64,000 nt of DNA, taken from NCBI RefSeq assembly GCF_002813445.1, contig NZ_PHHD01000001.1, positions 6,696,001 through 6,760,000 on the forward strand, written 5' to 3'. This stretch comes from Pseudomonas tolaasii NCPPB 2192 (GTDB taxonomy: Bacteria; Pseudomonadota; Gammaproteobacteria; Pseudomonadales; Pseudomonadaceae). Position numbers and translations under genes: made by a program. The notes beneath the pieces were generated by a model that did not search any database, was not told the origin of the DNA, and saw only the letters and a list, made by a program, of their open reading frames with translations. This document shows, piece by piece, positions 50,110 through 59,125 of the stretch; the stretch's first letter is position 1; the number at the start of each line of letters is the position of its first letter.

Positions 50110-51084
50110 TCAGTGAGTGAAGAGTTCGGCCATCGCTTTGAGCCGCTTTTTGTAGATACGCCTGGCCTCCAACGCCTCCTCCAGCGTCACCGCCACAAAC
50201 CCCGCCCGCTGATTCGGCTGCATCTGCCCAATCAAGTCCAGGTCCGCACTGATCACCGTGCCAATCATTGCGTAACCGCCCCCCGACACCGCGTCACGGT
50301 GCAGCACAATTGGCTCCAGCCCCGCCGGCACCTGAATCGAGCCGATGGGGTAGCAACTGTCGACGATGTTCGACGGATCCGACCCTGCCCCAAACGGCTG
50401 CTCCCGTGGCTGAAAGCTCAACGCGCTGCCGCCCTTGAACCGATAGCCAATGCGGTCCGCCTCGGAGCCCACTGTCCAGGGTTCGGCGAAAAAGCTGCTT
50501 TTGGCGGCGTCCGTCAGGCGTTCGTAATACAACCCCGGCACCACGCGCAGGGTCACGTCGCCGCCCACCGAGCGACGCAGTGCCATGGGCAAGCTGTTAC
50601 CTGCGCGGCTCTGGCCCCTGGCCTCGCCGATGGGCAATTCATCGCCTTCCTGCAAACGTCGCCCATCGAACCCGCCGACGGCGCCCAGCGTGTAGGTCGA
50701 GCGGCTGCCAAGCACCAGCGGTACATCAATGCCACCGGCCACGGCCAGGTAGGCCCGCGCGCCCGCCAGCGGAAATTCAAACCGCAACACCTGCCCGGCG
50801 CGCACTTGAAAGGCGGTGTCCTGATGCACCACTTCACCGTCCAGGCGCGGTGACATCAACGCGCCGCTGATCGCCACCAGCGCGTCCTGTTTAAATTCCA
50901 GCTCCGGCCCGATCAGCGTGCATTCCAGGCCCGCCGCGCTCACCGGGTTGCCCACCAGATGGTTGGCCGCACTGAGGGCGTATTGGTCCAGCGCGCCCGA
51001 CGGCGGAATGCCCAGGTGGTAATAGCCTTCGCGGCCAAGGTCTTGCACCGAGGTGGCGAGGCCGGGTTTGAGCACCTTGATCAT
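50110..51084 (-). CDS. pxpC: 5-oxoprolinase subunit C (PxpC)
   Basis: 324 residues. KipA/biotin-dependent carboxyltransferase-like fold; MIKVLKPGLATSVQDLGREGYYHLGIPPSGALDQYAL is the family start, and later PQAFQVRAG-like TAFQVRAGQVLRFEF. With PxpA and PxpB it hydrolyses 5-oxoproline to glutamate using ATP. Overlaps pxpB by 4 bp. Confidence 0.95.
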   Translation of the reverse strand: MIKVLKPGLATSVQDLGREGYYHLGIPPSGALDQYALSAANHLVGNPVSAAGLECTLIGPELEFKQDALVAISGALMSPRLDGEVVHQDTAFQVRAGQVLRFEFPLAGARAYLAVAGGIDVPLVLGSRSTYTLGAVGGFDGRRLQEGDELPIGEARGQSRAGNSLPMALRRSVGGDVTLRVVPGLYYERLTDAAKSSFFAEPWTVGSEADRIGYRFKGGSALSFQPREQPFGAGSDPSNIVDSCYPIGSIQVPAGLEPIVLHRDAVSGGGYAMIGTVISADLDLIGQMQPNQRAGFVAVTLEEALEARRIYKKRLKAMAELFTH

Positions 51085-51959
51085 GCCAGCGCCTCCTGCA
51101 GGGTTTTCGGGTAACCGGTGGGGTCGGCGAGAAAGGCGTCGAGGGAAAACTCCACCGGGCGGATGCGCAGGTCGAAACGCCCAGCGTCCACCTCGGCCAC
51201 CGCAAGGTCGTAGGCGTCACGGTCCATGGGTTTGAACTGCACGATGTCGCCGGGGCGGAAGAACACCATGTGTTCCTTGAGATAAGCCAGTTGCTGCGCC
51301 GGGTCGTAAATAGGCGCCGGGGTCACGCCGAACATCTGGTAACCGCCCGCGCCGCGCACCGAGTAGATGCAGCCGAAACAGCCGCCATGGCCCAGGGTCA
51401 GTTTGGGGGTGTCGGTGCGTGGGCGCAGGTATTTGGGCACCTGCAACTGCCGTTCACGCTCGACCATCTGGAACATGAAGGGCAGGCCCGCCACAAACCC
51501 GACCATCGACACAAACCATGGCGCGCCGCTGTGGGCGGCGATAAACGCGTCCACGTCGGCCAGGCCGTTGATGCGCGCGGCGTACTCCAGGTCGGTGCCC
51601 GTGGGGTCTTGATGACGGTCGCGAAAACGCATCAGGGTTTCATGGGTCCACGGGTCGTTGTAGAGCACCGGGATTTCGATGATGCGCGTGTGCAGCGTGC
51701 GCTCGGCCACAGCCTGGGCTTCGGCGCCTTGCACGGCGTCGAGTAACACGTGGGGCGCGATGCGGTCAGGGTCGAAACGAATCTGGAAGGACGCATTGGC
51801 CAGGCACACATCCAGCACGCCCTCCAGGGCCAGACGCTCCACGGCGCGGGTCACGGCCATGCCCTTGAAAAACGCCTCCAGGGACATGCTGTCGCTGACC
51901 TCGGCAAACAGGTGTTCATCACCGCCGAAGCTGTAGCGAATGGGGGACATTTGAGCCAT
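51081..51959 (-). CDS. pxpB: 5-oxoprolinase subunit B (PxpB)
   Basis: 292 residues from ATG 51959 (GAGG 7 nt upstream; the earlier in-frame ATG is less favoured). KipI-like: PIRYSFGGDEHLFAEVSDS and GFVAGLPFMFQMVE. Middle subunit of the PxpABC complex, coupled to pxpC. Confidence 0.94.
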   Translation of the reverse strand: MAQMSPIRYSFGGDEHLFAEVSDSMSLEAFFKGMAVTRAVERLALEGVLDVCLANASFQIRFDPDRIAPHVLLDAVQGAEAQAVAERTLHTRIIEIPVLYNDPWTHETLMRFRDRHQDPTGTDLEYAARINGLADVDAFIAAHSGAPWFVSMVGFVAGLPFMFQMVERERQLQVPKYLRPRTDTPKLTLGHGGCFGCIYSVRGAGGYQMFGVTPAPIYDPAQQLAYLKEHMVFFRPGDIVQFKPMDRDAYDLAVAEVDAGRFDLRIRPVEFSLDAFLADPTGYPKTLQEALA

Positions 51960-52014
51960 GTCTGTTCCTCTTGGAATCATTGTAGAAAGGCAGGCAAAAA
52001 TTAAGGAATCGATC

Positions 52015-52773
52015 TTATCGGGGTGTGCTGACGGTAATGCCCGCCCGGTCCAACGCTTCGCGGGTGGCTTCCACCAGGTCCAGCGCGCCGGGGGTGTCGC
52101 TGTGCAGGCAGATGGAGTCGAACTCGATCAGCAGGTCTTCGCCTTCCACGGTTCGTACACGCCCGGTCTGACAGGCGCGCAGGACACGCGCCGCCACAGT
52201 CGCAGGATCCAGCGCCCGCACGTTGCGGGTAAACACGATGGAGCCGCTGAGATCGTACTCACGGTCGGCATAAAACTCGCGCACCACCGGCTGCCCCAGT
52301 TCTTTGGCCACGCGCCAGATTACCGAGTCGGGCATGCAGTACAGCAACAGCGTCGGCTCAATGAGTTGCAGGTTGTGCACCAGCAGCCGCGCGGCCTCTT
52401 CGTCGCGGGCCAGGTGCATGTAGAGCGCGCCGTGGGGTTTGATGTGTTGCAGGTTCATGCCCTGGGCGCGGGCGATTTCACGCAGGGCGCCGAGTTGGTA
52501 GAGCATGTCGTCCACCAGCTCCTGCGCCGGTGCATTGATGTGTCGACGACCAAACCCTACCAGGTCACGAAAGCCTGGGTGCGCGCCGATGGCGACGCCC
52601 AATTGCTTGGCGCGCTCGACCGTGCGGCGCATGGTGCCGGGGTCACCGGCATGGAAGCCGGTGGCGATATTGGCCGAGCTGATATGGGCCATCAGTTCGG
52701 CGTCTACGCCGTCGCCGATGGTCCAGGGGCCGAAGCTTTCGCCCATGTCTGAATTGAAATCCACTGCCTGCAT
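52015..52773 (-). CDS. pxpA: 5-oxoprolinase subunit A (PxpA)
   Basis: 252 residues. LamB/YcsF family starting MQAVDFNSDMGESFGPWTIGDG, then HPGFRDLVGFGRR and HIKPHGALYMH. First gene of pxpABC (55 bp before pxpB). Divergent from a LysR gene across an inverted-repeat element. Confidence 0.95.
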   Translation of the reverse strand: MQAVDFNSDMGESFGPWTIGDGVDAELMAHISSANIATGFHAGDPGTMRRTVERAKQLGVAIGAHPGFRDLVGFGRRHINAPAQELVDDMLYQLGALREIARAQGMNLQHIKPHGALYMHLARDEEAARLLVHNLQLIEPTLLLYCMPDSVIWRVAKELGQPVVREFYADREYDLSGSIVFTRNVRALDPATVAARVLRACQTGRVRTVEGEDLLIEFDSICLHSDTPGALDLVEATREALDRAGITVSTPR

Positions 52774-52878
52774 CGAACGGCTCCGCCAAAAAAGTGATGG
52801 CTGAAAGTAGGCTGCGGCTTGACCCCTTGGGAAGATCTATTATCAGATGACCCATCTTCTGAAAAACAGATACCTTAA

Positions 52879-52982
52879 GATCGTTCCCACGCTCAGCGTG
52901 GGAATGCCGGCCGGGACGCTCCGCGTCCCAAAGCGTGACGCGGAGCGTCACAAGATGCATTCCCACGCAGAGCGTGGGAACG
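52879..52982. repeat. Composite inverted-repeat element, second family
   Basis: GATCGTTCCCACGC..GCGTGGGAATGC and its mirror at the right end, inner arms GGACGCTCCGCGTCC/GACGCGGAGCGTCAC. Ends 12 bp before the LysR start codon, which places the gene's promoter and 5' leader at or in the element. Confidence 0.85.
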
Positions 52983-52994
52983 AGTGGAGTGTGT

Positions 52995-53912
52995 ATGTCA
53001 TTAACGTTGCGCCAGGTGCGTTACTTCATCGCCACCGCCGAGATCGGCCAGATTTCCCAGGCCGCGATTCACCTGAATATCTCCCAGTCGGCGGTGACCA
53101 CGGCGATCAAGGAACTGGAAGCCATGCTTGGCGTGCAGCTGTTTGTGCGTTCAGCCCAGGGCATGAACCTGACCGACGCCGGGCGGCACTTTCTCAACCG
53201 CGCCTACGTGATCGCGCGCAGTGTGGAAGACGCGCTCAACAGCCCCCTGCCCGACTACCGCGCCAGTGGCGTGTTGCGGGTGGCGGCCAGCTACACGGTG
53301 TTGGGTTATTTCCTGCCCCACCACCTGCAACGCATGGAGCACTGGCACCCGGACGTGACCATCGAGGTGTTCGAGCAGGAACGCCAGGCCATCGAGCATG
53401 GCTTGCTCGACGGTCAGTTCGACATGGCCGTGGTGCTCACCGCCAACCTCACTCACCCGGATATCGTCTCGGAAATCCTGTTCAACTCCGAACGCCGCCT
53501 GTGGCTGCCCAGCCATCACCCTTTGTGCGAGCGCGGCGCCGTGAGCCTGGCGGATGTGGCGCAGGAGCCCTACATCCTGCTCACCGTCGATGAAGCCGAA
53601 CACAGCGCCATGCGCTATTGGGAACAGGCCGGGCAGACACCCCATGTGCGGCTGCGCACCAGCTCGGTGGAAGCCGTGCGCAGCATGGTCGCCAATGGCA
53701 GCGGCGTGGCGATTCTGTCGGACCTGGTGCACCGGCCCTGGTCCCTTGAAGGCAAGCGCATCGAAACCCTGACGGTTACCGACCCGGTCACACCCATGAG
53801 CGTCGGCCTGGCCTGGCACCGCGAACGCACGTTTACCCCGGCGATGCAGGCGTTTCGGGATTACTTCCACGACGCGTTTCTCGCGCCGCAGCAGCTGTCG
53901 GCACGGCGTTAA
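52995..53912 (+). CDS. LysR-family regulator, probably of pxpABC
   Basis: 305 residues from ATG 52995 (GGAG just upstream, outside the repeat element). HTH LRQVRYFIATAEIGQISQAAIHLNISQSAVTTAIKELEAMLG, complete effector domain. Divergent from pxpA, so it is likely the regulator of 5-oxoproline use. Confidence 0.88.
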   Translation: MSLTLRQVRYFIATAEIGQISQAAIHLNISQSAVTTAIKELEAMLGVQLFVRSAQGMNLTDAGRHFLNRAYVIARSVEDALNSPLPDYRASGVLRVAASYTVLGYFLPHHLQRMEHWHPDVTIEVFEQERQAIEHGLLDGQFDMAVVLTANLTHPDIVSEILFNSERRLWLPSHHPLCERGAVSLADVAQEPYILLTVDEAEHSAMRYWEQAGQTPHVRLRTSSVEAVRSMVANGSGVAILSDLVHRPWSLEGKRIETLTVTDPVTPMSVGLAWHRERTFTPAMQAFRDYFHDAFLAPQQLSARR

Positions 53913-53923
53913 AAACAAACCCA

Positions 53924-53961
53924 TCCCTGCCTGTGGCGAGCGGGCTTGCCACAGGGAACCT
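53924..53961. terminator. Bidirectional terminator-like hairpin of another REP-like type
   Basis: CCTGTGGC-GAGCGGGCTT-GCCACAGG, between two convergent LysR genes. Contains GTGGCGAGCGGGCTTGCC, a sequence unlike the REP copies elsewhere in the window. Confidence 0.6.
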
Positions 53962-53975
53962 GCTTCCCCTTCACG

Positions 53976-54872
53976 TTACAGGCGTGATTGCAGCGTGGCC
54001 GCCAGCCAGTCCATGAACACCCGCACCCGCAGAGGTAAATGGCGCTGGCCCGCAAACAGCATGGACACGTCCAACGCCGGAGGGACGTAACCGGGCAACA
54101 CTTCCACCAGCTCACCGCTGTCGAGCAACTCGCGTATGCCCAGTATCGGCACCTGAGTGATGCCAAACCCGCCCAGGCAAGCGGCTCTGTAAGCATCGGT
54201 GCTGTTGACTGTGATCCGCCCGGCCATCGGCACCCGCAGCACCTTGTTGCCTTGCACGTATTCAAACCCCGGCGAGCGCGAGCCCAGTGGCCGCACGTAA
54301 TGCACCAGATAATGCTGCGCCAGGTCGTCCAGGGTTTCGGGCTTGCCATAGCGCTGAACGTAGCCGGCACTCACACAGTTGATCATCGACAGGCTGCACA
54401 GCCACCGCGCGACCACCGACTGGTCCGGTTGCGCGCCCACGCGCAGTACGCAGTCGAAGCCTTCGGCAAGCAGGTCCACCTGGCGGTCGGTGCTGCTGAT
54501 TTCCAGTTCGATCAGCGGGTGCGCGTCCATGAATTCGGGCAGGCGCGGCAGGATCAATTCCCGCGCCATGACGTGGGGCATGTCGACGCGAATACGCCCT
54601 GTGAGCTGCGCCTCATCCTGGCGAAACAGGCCTTCCAGTTCTTCCATGTGCGCCAGCAAATCCTTGCTGCGCTCGTACAACACGCGCCCGTCCTGGGTTG
54701 CCTGCACTTTGCGCGTGGTGCGCTGCAACAGGCGGGCGCCGAGCAGCTCTTCCAGCGCCTGCACATGCTCGGACACGGTGGAGCGCGGCAGGCCCAGGCT
54801 CTCGCCCGCCTGGGTAAAACTCGACAATTCGGTGACCCGCACGAAGGTGCGCAACAGCTCAAGCTTGTTCAT
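53976..54872 (-). CDS. LysR-family regulator, divergent from an SDR gene
   Basis: 298 residues from ATG 54872 (MNKLELLRTFVRVTELSSFTQAGESLGLPRSTVSEHVQALEELLG). AraC-free, classical winged HTH plus effector domain. Divergent from the SDR gene at 54976 with a 103-bp gap, likely controlling it. Confidence 0.9.
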   Translation of the reverse strand: MNKLELLRTFVRVTELSSFTQAGESLGLPRSTVSEHVQALEELLGARLLQRTTRKVQATQDGRVLYERSKDLLAHMEELEGLFRQDEAQLTGRIRVDMPHVMARELILPRLPEFMDAHPLIELEISSTDRQVDLLAEGFDCVLRVGAQPDQSVVARWLCSLSMINCVSAGYVQRYGKPETLDDLAQHYLVHYVRPLGSRSPGFEYVQGNKVLRVPMAGRITVNSTDAYRAACLGGFGITQVPILGIRELLDSGELVEVLPGYVPPALDVSMLFAGQRHLPLRVRVFMDWLAATLQSRL

Positions 54873-54975
54873 GGATTGTTCGCCTTTTCCGGCCAGTGAT
54901 TCCGGCATAGCGCTGTTTATCACGTTATGGACGAATAAATACACTCAGTCCCACGATCAATCCGAGGACTTCACC

Positions 54976-55734
54976 ATGACCCGCAAAATCGCACTCATCA
55001 CCGGCGCCAGCCGCGGCCTGGGCAAAAGCGCCGCACTGCACCTGGCAGCTCAGGGCGTCGACATCATCGGCACTTACCACAGCGCAGCCACCGAGGCGCA
55101 AGCCGTGGTCGCGCAGATTGAAGCCCTGGGTGGCCGCGCCGCCATGCTGCAACTGGATGTGAGCCAGAGTGCCCGCTTCGATCATTTCGTCAGCGAAGTC
55201 GCCGGCGTGCTCAAGGATGTTTTCGCACAGGACCACTTCAATTTTCTGATCAACAACGCCGGCATCGGCGCCCACGCCAGCTTTGCCGACACCACCGAGG
55301 CACAGTTCGACCAACTGGTGGCGATCCACTTCAAGGCGCCGTTTTTCCTCACGCAAAAGCTGCTGCCATTGATCAGCGATGGCGGGCGCATCATCAATAT
55401 TTCCAGCGGTCTGGCGCGGTTCAGCCGGCCGGGTTACTCGGCGTATGCCTCGATGAAAGGCGCGGTGGAAGTGCTGTCGCGCTACCAGGCCAGGGAACTG
55501 GGCCCACGCGGCATCAGCGTCAACACCCTGGCACCCGGCGCGATTGCCACCGACTTCAGCGGCGGCGTGGTGCGCGACAACCCGGATGTGAATGCGATGG
55601 TGGCCAACAATACCGCCCTGGGCCGCGCCGGTTTGCCGGACGACATTGGCGGCGCCATCTCAACGCTGCTGGCCGACGGCAGCCACTGGATCACCGGGCA
55701 ACGCATCGAAGCCTCAGGCGGCATGTTTCTTTAA
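54976..55734 (+). CDS. Short-chain dehydrogenase/reductase
   Basis: 252 residues from ATG 54976. Rossmann TGASRGLGKS (TGxxxGxG), NNAGIGA, catalytic SGLARFSRPGYSAYASMKGA (Y-x3-K), and PGAIATDF. Classical SDR reductase; NADP preference suggested by an early Arg/Ser environment only weakly. Substrate unknown. Confidence 0.92.
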   Translation: MTRKIALITGASRGLGKSAALHLAAQGVDIIGTYHSAATEAQAVVAQIEALGGRAAMLQLDVSQSARFDHFVSEVAGVLKDVFAQDHFNFLINNAGIGAHASFADTTEAQFDQLVAIHFKAPFFLTQKLLPLISDGGRIINISSGLARFSRPGYSAYASMKGAVEVLSRYQARELGPRGISVNTLAPGAIATDFSGGVVRDNPDVNAMVANNTALGRAGLPDDIGGAISTLLADGSHWITGQRIEASGGMFL

Positions 55735-55784
55735 ACATTCTGCGTTAGCATTCATGCCCTCAGATCACTGACAGGCAACCACTC

Positions 55785-56690
55785 ATGAGTTTTGATCCAG
55801 GTTTGGCCGGCGGCATGGGCGTTTTGGCGGCAGTGGTGGACTGTGGCAGCTTTGCCCGCGCCGCCGACAGCCTGGACATGACGCCCTCGGGCGTGAGCCG
55901 CGCCATTTCCCGCCTGGAAAAACGACTGGGAATCCGCCTGTTCGACCGCACCACGCGCTCGGTGCAACTGACCGACGAGGGGCGCCGTTTCTATGAGGAA
56001 ATCGCCCCGCTGCTCGCCGGTCTCGAAGAGGCCGCCAACTCGGCGGCCGACAGCGCCCTCACCGTGCGCGGGCGTTTGCGGGTGAATATCGACCCGTACT
56101 TTTCCCGGCTGGTGCTGGGCCCGGTGCTCGGCGAGTTCATGCGCCGCTACCCGCAACTGCAACTGGACCTGCATACCCGCGACCAACTTGGCGACCTGGT
56201 GGCCGACGGTTTCGACCTGGCCATCCGCTTCGGCATTCCGCAATCCTCATCGCTGATCGCGCGCAAATTGATGGAAGTGCGCGTGCTCACCGTCGCCTCC
56301 CCCGCCTACCTTGAACACTACGGCAGGCCTGCCGTGCCGCAGGACCTGGAAAGCGGGCACATGTGCCTGGACTTTCGCGACTCGCAAACCGGCCGCCCGT
56401 TTGCCTGGGAATTCCACCGCCCCGGCGAACAAATCACCGTGCGCACCAGTGGCCGCCTGGTGGTCAACGACGCCAGCACCTTGTACAGCGTGTGTGAACA
56501 CGGGCATGCGGTGGCGCAGATGCTTGACCTGGGCCTGACGCCGGCACTGAAAGCCGGCGGCTTGGTGGAGTTGTTTCCGGACTGGCCCGACGAGCGTTTT
56601 CCGTTGTACGCCTACTACCCGTCGCGGCATTTGCCCGCCGCCAAGGTGCGGGCGTTTCTGGATTTCGTCGCCTCGCTCAAGCTTGACTAG
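55785..56690 (+). CDS. LysR-family regulator
   Basis: 301 residues. HTH at the N terminus (MGVLAAVVDCGSFARAADSLDMTPSGVSRAISRLEKRLGIRLFDRTTRSVQ). Same strand as the SDR gene (50 bp), so it may be co-transcribed. Its 3' end overlaps the convergent PACE gene by 14 bp. Confidence 0.9.
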   Translation: MSFDPGLAGGMGVLAAVVDCGSFARAADSLDMTPSGVSRAISRLEKRLGIRLFDRTTRSVQLTDEGRRFYEEIAPLLAGLEEAANSAADSALTVRGRLRVNIDPYFSRLVLGPVLGEFMRRYPQLQLDLHTRDQLGDLVADGFDLAIRFGIPQSSSLIARKLMEVRVLTVASPAYLEHYGRPAVPQDLESGHMCLDFRDSQTGRPFAWEFHRPGEQITVRTSGRLVVNDASTLYSVCEHGHAVAQMLDLGLTPALKAGGLVELFPDWPDERFPLYAYYPSRHLPAAKVRAFLDFVASLKLD

Positions 56691-57117
56691 GCAGGCGTTG
56701 CTGTACGATTTTTTCCCGAATCACGTCGTACCCCCAGTGATACACATAGGTGTAGGGCAGGAAAAACAGCAACACGCCGATGTCGAGGATAAACGCCTGC
56801 ATCAGGCTGATGTTCATCCAGGCCGCGATCAACGGCACGGCAACGAGGATGAGTCCACCTTCAAACATCAACGCATGCAACACGCGAGTCCACACGCCGC
56901 CGGACAATTGCAGGCGGACTTTCAGGCGGTCAAACAAACTGTTGAAAATAATGTTCCAGGTCAGCGCCAGCAGGCTGAGCCCCAGGGTTACCGCGCCCAT
57001 TTCCAAAGCAGGGCGACCGGTGATCCACACCAACAACGGCGTGCAGATCAACAAGGCCAGCCCTTCAAACCCCAGGGCTTGGCCAACACGTTCAGTAATC
57101 GACTTGGTAGGGTTCAT
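56677..57117 (-). CDS. PACE-family multidrug/biocide efflux transporter
   Basis: 146 residues from ATG 57117 (GGAG upstream); ATGs at 57150/57153 with GAGAGGG would add 11-12 residues. Duplicated pair of bacterial-transmembrane-pair domains, with TWNIIFNSLFDR and YHWGYDVIREK matching the R/W/N/D and Y/W/D signatures of AceI-like PACE pumps. Divergent from a LysR gene, the usual pairing. Confidence 0.9.
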   Translation of the reverse strand: MNPTKSITERVGQALGFEGLALLICTPLLVWITGRPALEMGAVTLGLSLLALTWNIIFNSLFDRLKVRLQLSGGVWTRVLHALMFEGGLILVAVPLIAAWMNISLMQAFILDIGVLLFFLPYTYVYHWGYDVIREKIVQQRLPSQA

Positions 57118-57206
57118 AACCCGTGCTCCGTGAGTGACGATGGTTGCCATCATTACCCTCTCGATCGATACTTCATAACTAATAACCATCGACCAAGGCG
57201 ATAGTC

Positions 57207-58064
57207 ATGGCCTCAAACGAAGTGCTGCAGGCGTTTGTGCAGGCAGCCACCCAAGGCTCGTTTTCTGCGGCGGCGCGCAAACTGGGCAAAAGCCAGTCCA
57301 CGGTCAGCGCGGCCGTGGCGAGCCTGGAGATTGATCTGGATGTGGAGCTGTTCGACCGCAGCAGCCGCAAACCCACCCTCACTCCCGCCGGGCATGTGTT
57401 GCTGCAGCGCGCCGAGCAGGTGCTGGAGGCCAGCAGCCGGCTGGAGTTGGCGGCGAGCCAGTTGTCCCGGGGGCTGGAACCCAGGTTGACCATCGCCATG
57501 TCGGACACCTACCAGTCCGACCGCTTTGAAATCGCCCTCAAAGCCTTCGAGCAGCGCTACCCGGACCTGGAGCTGGAGTGCCTGATCGCCGAATGCGAAG
57601 ACTTGATTGCCCTGGTGCAGAGTGGCCGCGCGCAAATCGCCTTTATCGAAAAGCAGGACGTCTACCCGCCCGACCTCACCGGCGCACCGGTGGAGGAACG
57701 CACGGAAATCGCGTTGTTCGTTGCACCGAAACACCCGCTGGCGAGCCTGAAAAATATTTCGGCCGACACCCTGCAACAGCACCGCGAACTGCGCCTGGCC
57801 AGCATCATCAACCCGACGGAAACGCGCCCCACCGGCCGGGTGTGGTCGGCGCCGAGTTATTTGATGCTGATGGAAATGGCTCAGTTGGGGTTTGGCTGGG
57901 CACCGATTCCGCGCTGGCTGGTGGAACGTTTTGGCGGCGGGCATCTGGTGGAACTCAAGGCCCGCAGCTGGCCGCGCTCGGTGGCGGTGGATGCGCTGTG
58001 GTCACGGCACCACCCGCCGGGGCCGGCGGGGAGTTGGTTATTGGCCAAGATGCTCGAAGGATGA
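57207..58064 (+). CDS. LysR-family regulator of the PACE pump
   Basis: 285 residues. HTH (VLQAFVQAATQGSFSAAARKLGKSQSTVSAAVASLEIDLD). Divergent from the PACE gene (89 bp), like AceR/AceI of Acinetobacter. Probable activator; ligand unknown. Confidence 0.9.
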   Translation: MASNEVLQAFVQAATQGSFSAAARKLGKSQSTVSAAVASLEIDLDVELFDRSSRKPTLTPAGHVLLQRAEQVLEASSRLELAASQLSRGLEPRLTIAMSDTYQSDRFEIALKAFEQRYPDLELECLIAECEDLIALVQSGRAQIAFIEKQDVYPPDLTGAPVEERTEIALFVAPKHPLASLKNISADTLQQHRELRLASIINPTETRPTGRVWSAPSYLMLMEMAQLGFGWAPIPRWLVERFGGGHLVELKARSWPRSVAVDALWSRHHPPGPAGSWLLAKMLEG

Positions 58065-58092
58065 CTGATCAAACCTGTGGGAACTGGCTTGT

Positions 58093-58177
58093 GTGGGAGC
58101 TGGCTTGCCTGCGATGCAGACACCTCGGTGTTTCAGATGTACCGAGGTGATGCCATCGCAGGCAAGCCAGCTCCCAT
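58093..58177. repeat. REPIN overlapping the end of a LysR gene
   Basis: GTGGGAGCTGGCTTGCCTGCGAT and reverse complement (last base differs, CCCAT instead of CCCAC). Its right half lies inside the coding sequence of the gene at 58133. A further partial copy, TGTGGGAACTGGCTTG, is at 58077. Confidence 0.9.
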
Positions 58178-59014
58178 ATATGAAAGCTGCGGCGGACGAT
58201 TGTTTTGAAAGTATTCGTGCAAGGCGCGCAGTGCGGGTAACTCCAGGGCCTGCGCGGCAAAACACAGGCCCACCCGACGCGTCGGCGCGGGCAAATGCCA
58301 CTCGCGGATCACTACGCCGGCACGCTCGGCCGCCATCGACTGCGGCAACATCGCCACCCCCACTCCGGCAGCCACCATGTGCAGGGCTTGGGTCAACGAC
58401 CCGGCATGCCCGGCCACCGCTTGCGGCGAGCGGCCATACAGCGCCATCAGACGCTGATGGGAATCGTGTTGCGGGCAGGTGATCCAGTCTTCAATCGGCG
58501 CCCACGCCTGCTCCTTGCCTGCCAGCGCCATGGGATGCGCCTGGGGCAGCGCCATCACGTAGGACTCTTCCCAAAGCGGCAGGAATAATTCGTCCTCGCA
58601 GCACATTTCCTCCACCGCCAGACGGCCTTGCCCTTCACAGCCCTCCTGCAAGGTCAGCAGCAAACCCGGCAGCCCCTGGTGCGCCATGCGCAGGAACGTT
58701 TCGATCTGGCTGTCGGCAATATCACCTTCCACGCCCAGCTCCAGGGCGATGCGGTTTTCGCGTCCGCGAAACAGCCGGCTCAGCGCCTCCGCTTCGGCCA
58801 CCATGCGCCGTGCTTGCGGGTACAGCACCCGCGCTTCGGCGCTCACCTCCACACCTCGCGGCTGACGCACAAACAGCGCCACGCCCAGCTCGTCTTCCAA
58901 CTGCTTGATGGTCACCGACAAGGTCGGCTGGCTGATAAACAAACGCTGGGCCGCCCCGGTGATATTGCGTTCTTCGAACACTGCGAGAAAGGCTTTGAGG
59001 TGACGCACATCCAT
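58133..59014 (-). CDS. LysR-family regulator with a REP-encoded C terminus
   Basis: 293 residues. HTH (MDVRHLKAFLAVFEERNITGAAQRLFISQPTLSVTIKQLEDELG) and effector domain are intact. The last ~14 residues, MGAGLPAMASPRYI, are encoded by the right half of the REPIN, whose sequence supplies the stop codon. Divergent from the SDR gene (111 bp). Confidence 0.88.
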   Translation of the reverse strand: MDVRHLKAFLAVFEERNITGAAQRLFISQPTLSVTIKQLEDELGVALFVRQPRGVEVSAEARVLYPQARRMVAEAEALSRLFRGRENRIALELGVEGDIADSQIETFLRMAHQGLPGLLLTLQEGCEGQGRLAVEEMCCEDELFLPLWEESYVMALPQAHPMALAGKEQAWAPIEDWITCPQHDSHQRLMALYGRSPQAVAGHAGSLTQALHMVAAGVGVAMLPQSMAAERAGVVIREWHLPAPTRRVGLCFAAQALELPALRALHEYFQNNRPPQLSYMGAGLPAMASPRYI

Positions 59015-59125
59015 AGCTAGATCCGATGGCAGACAGAGAAATAAGGCATTTTTCAGCCTTGGCGGGGGTCAATATACTGCGATCACGATCCCGTTATCGA
59101 TTTTTCTTATTCCAGGAGTGCATGT

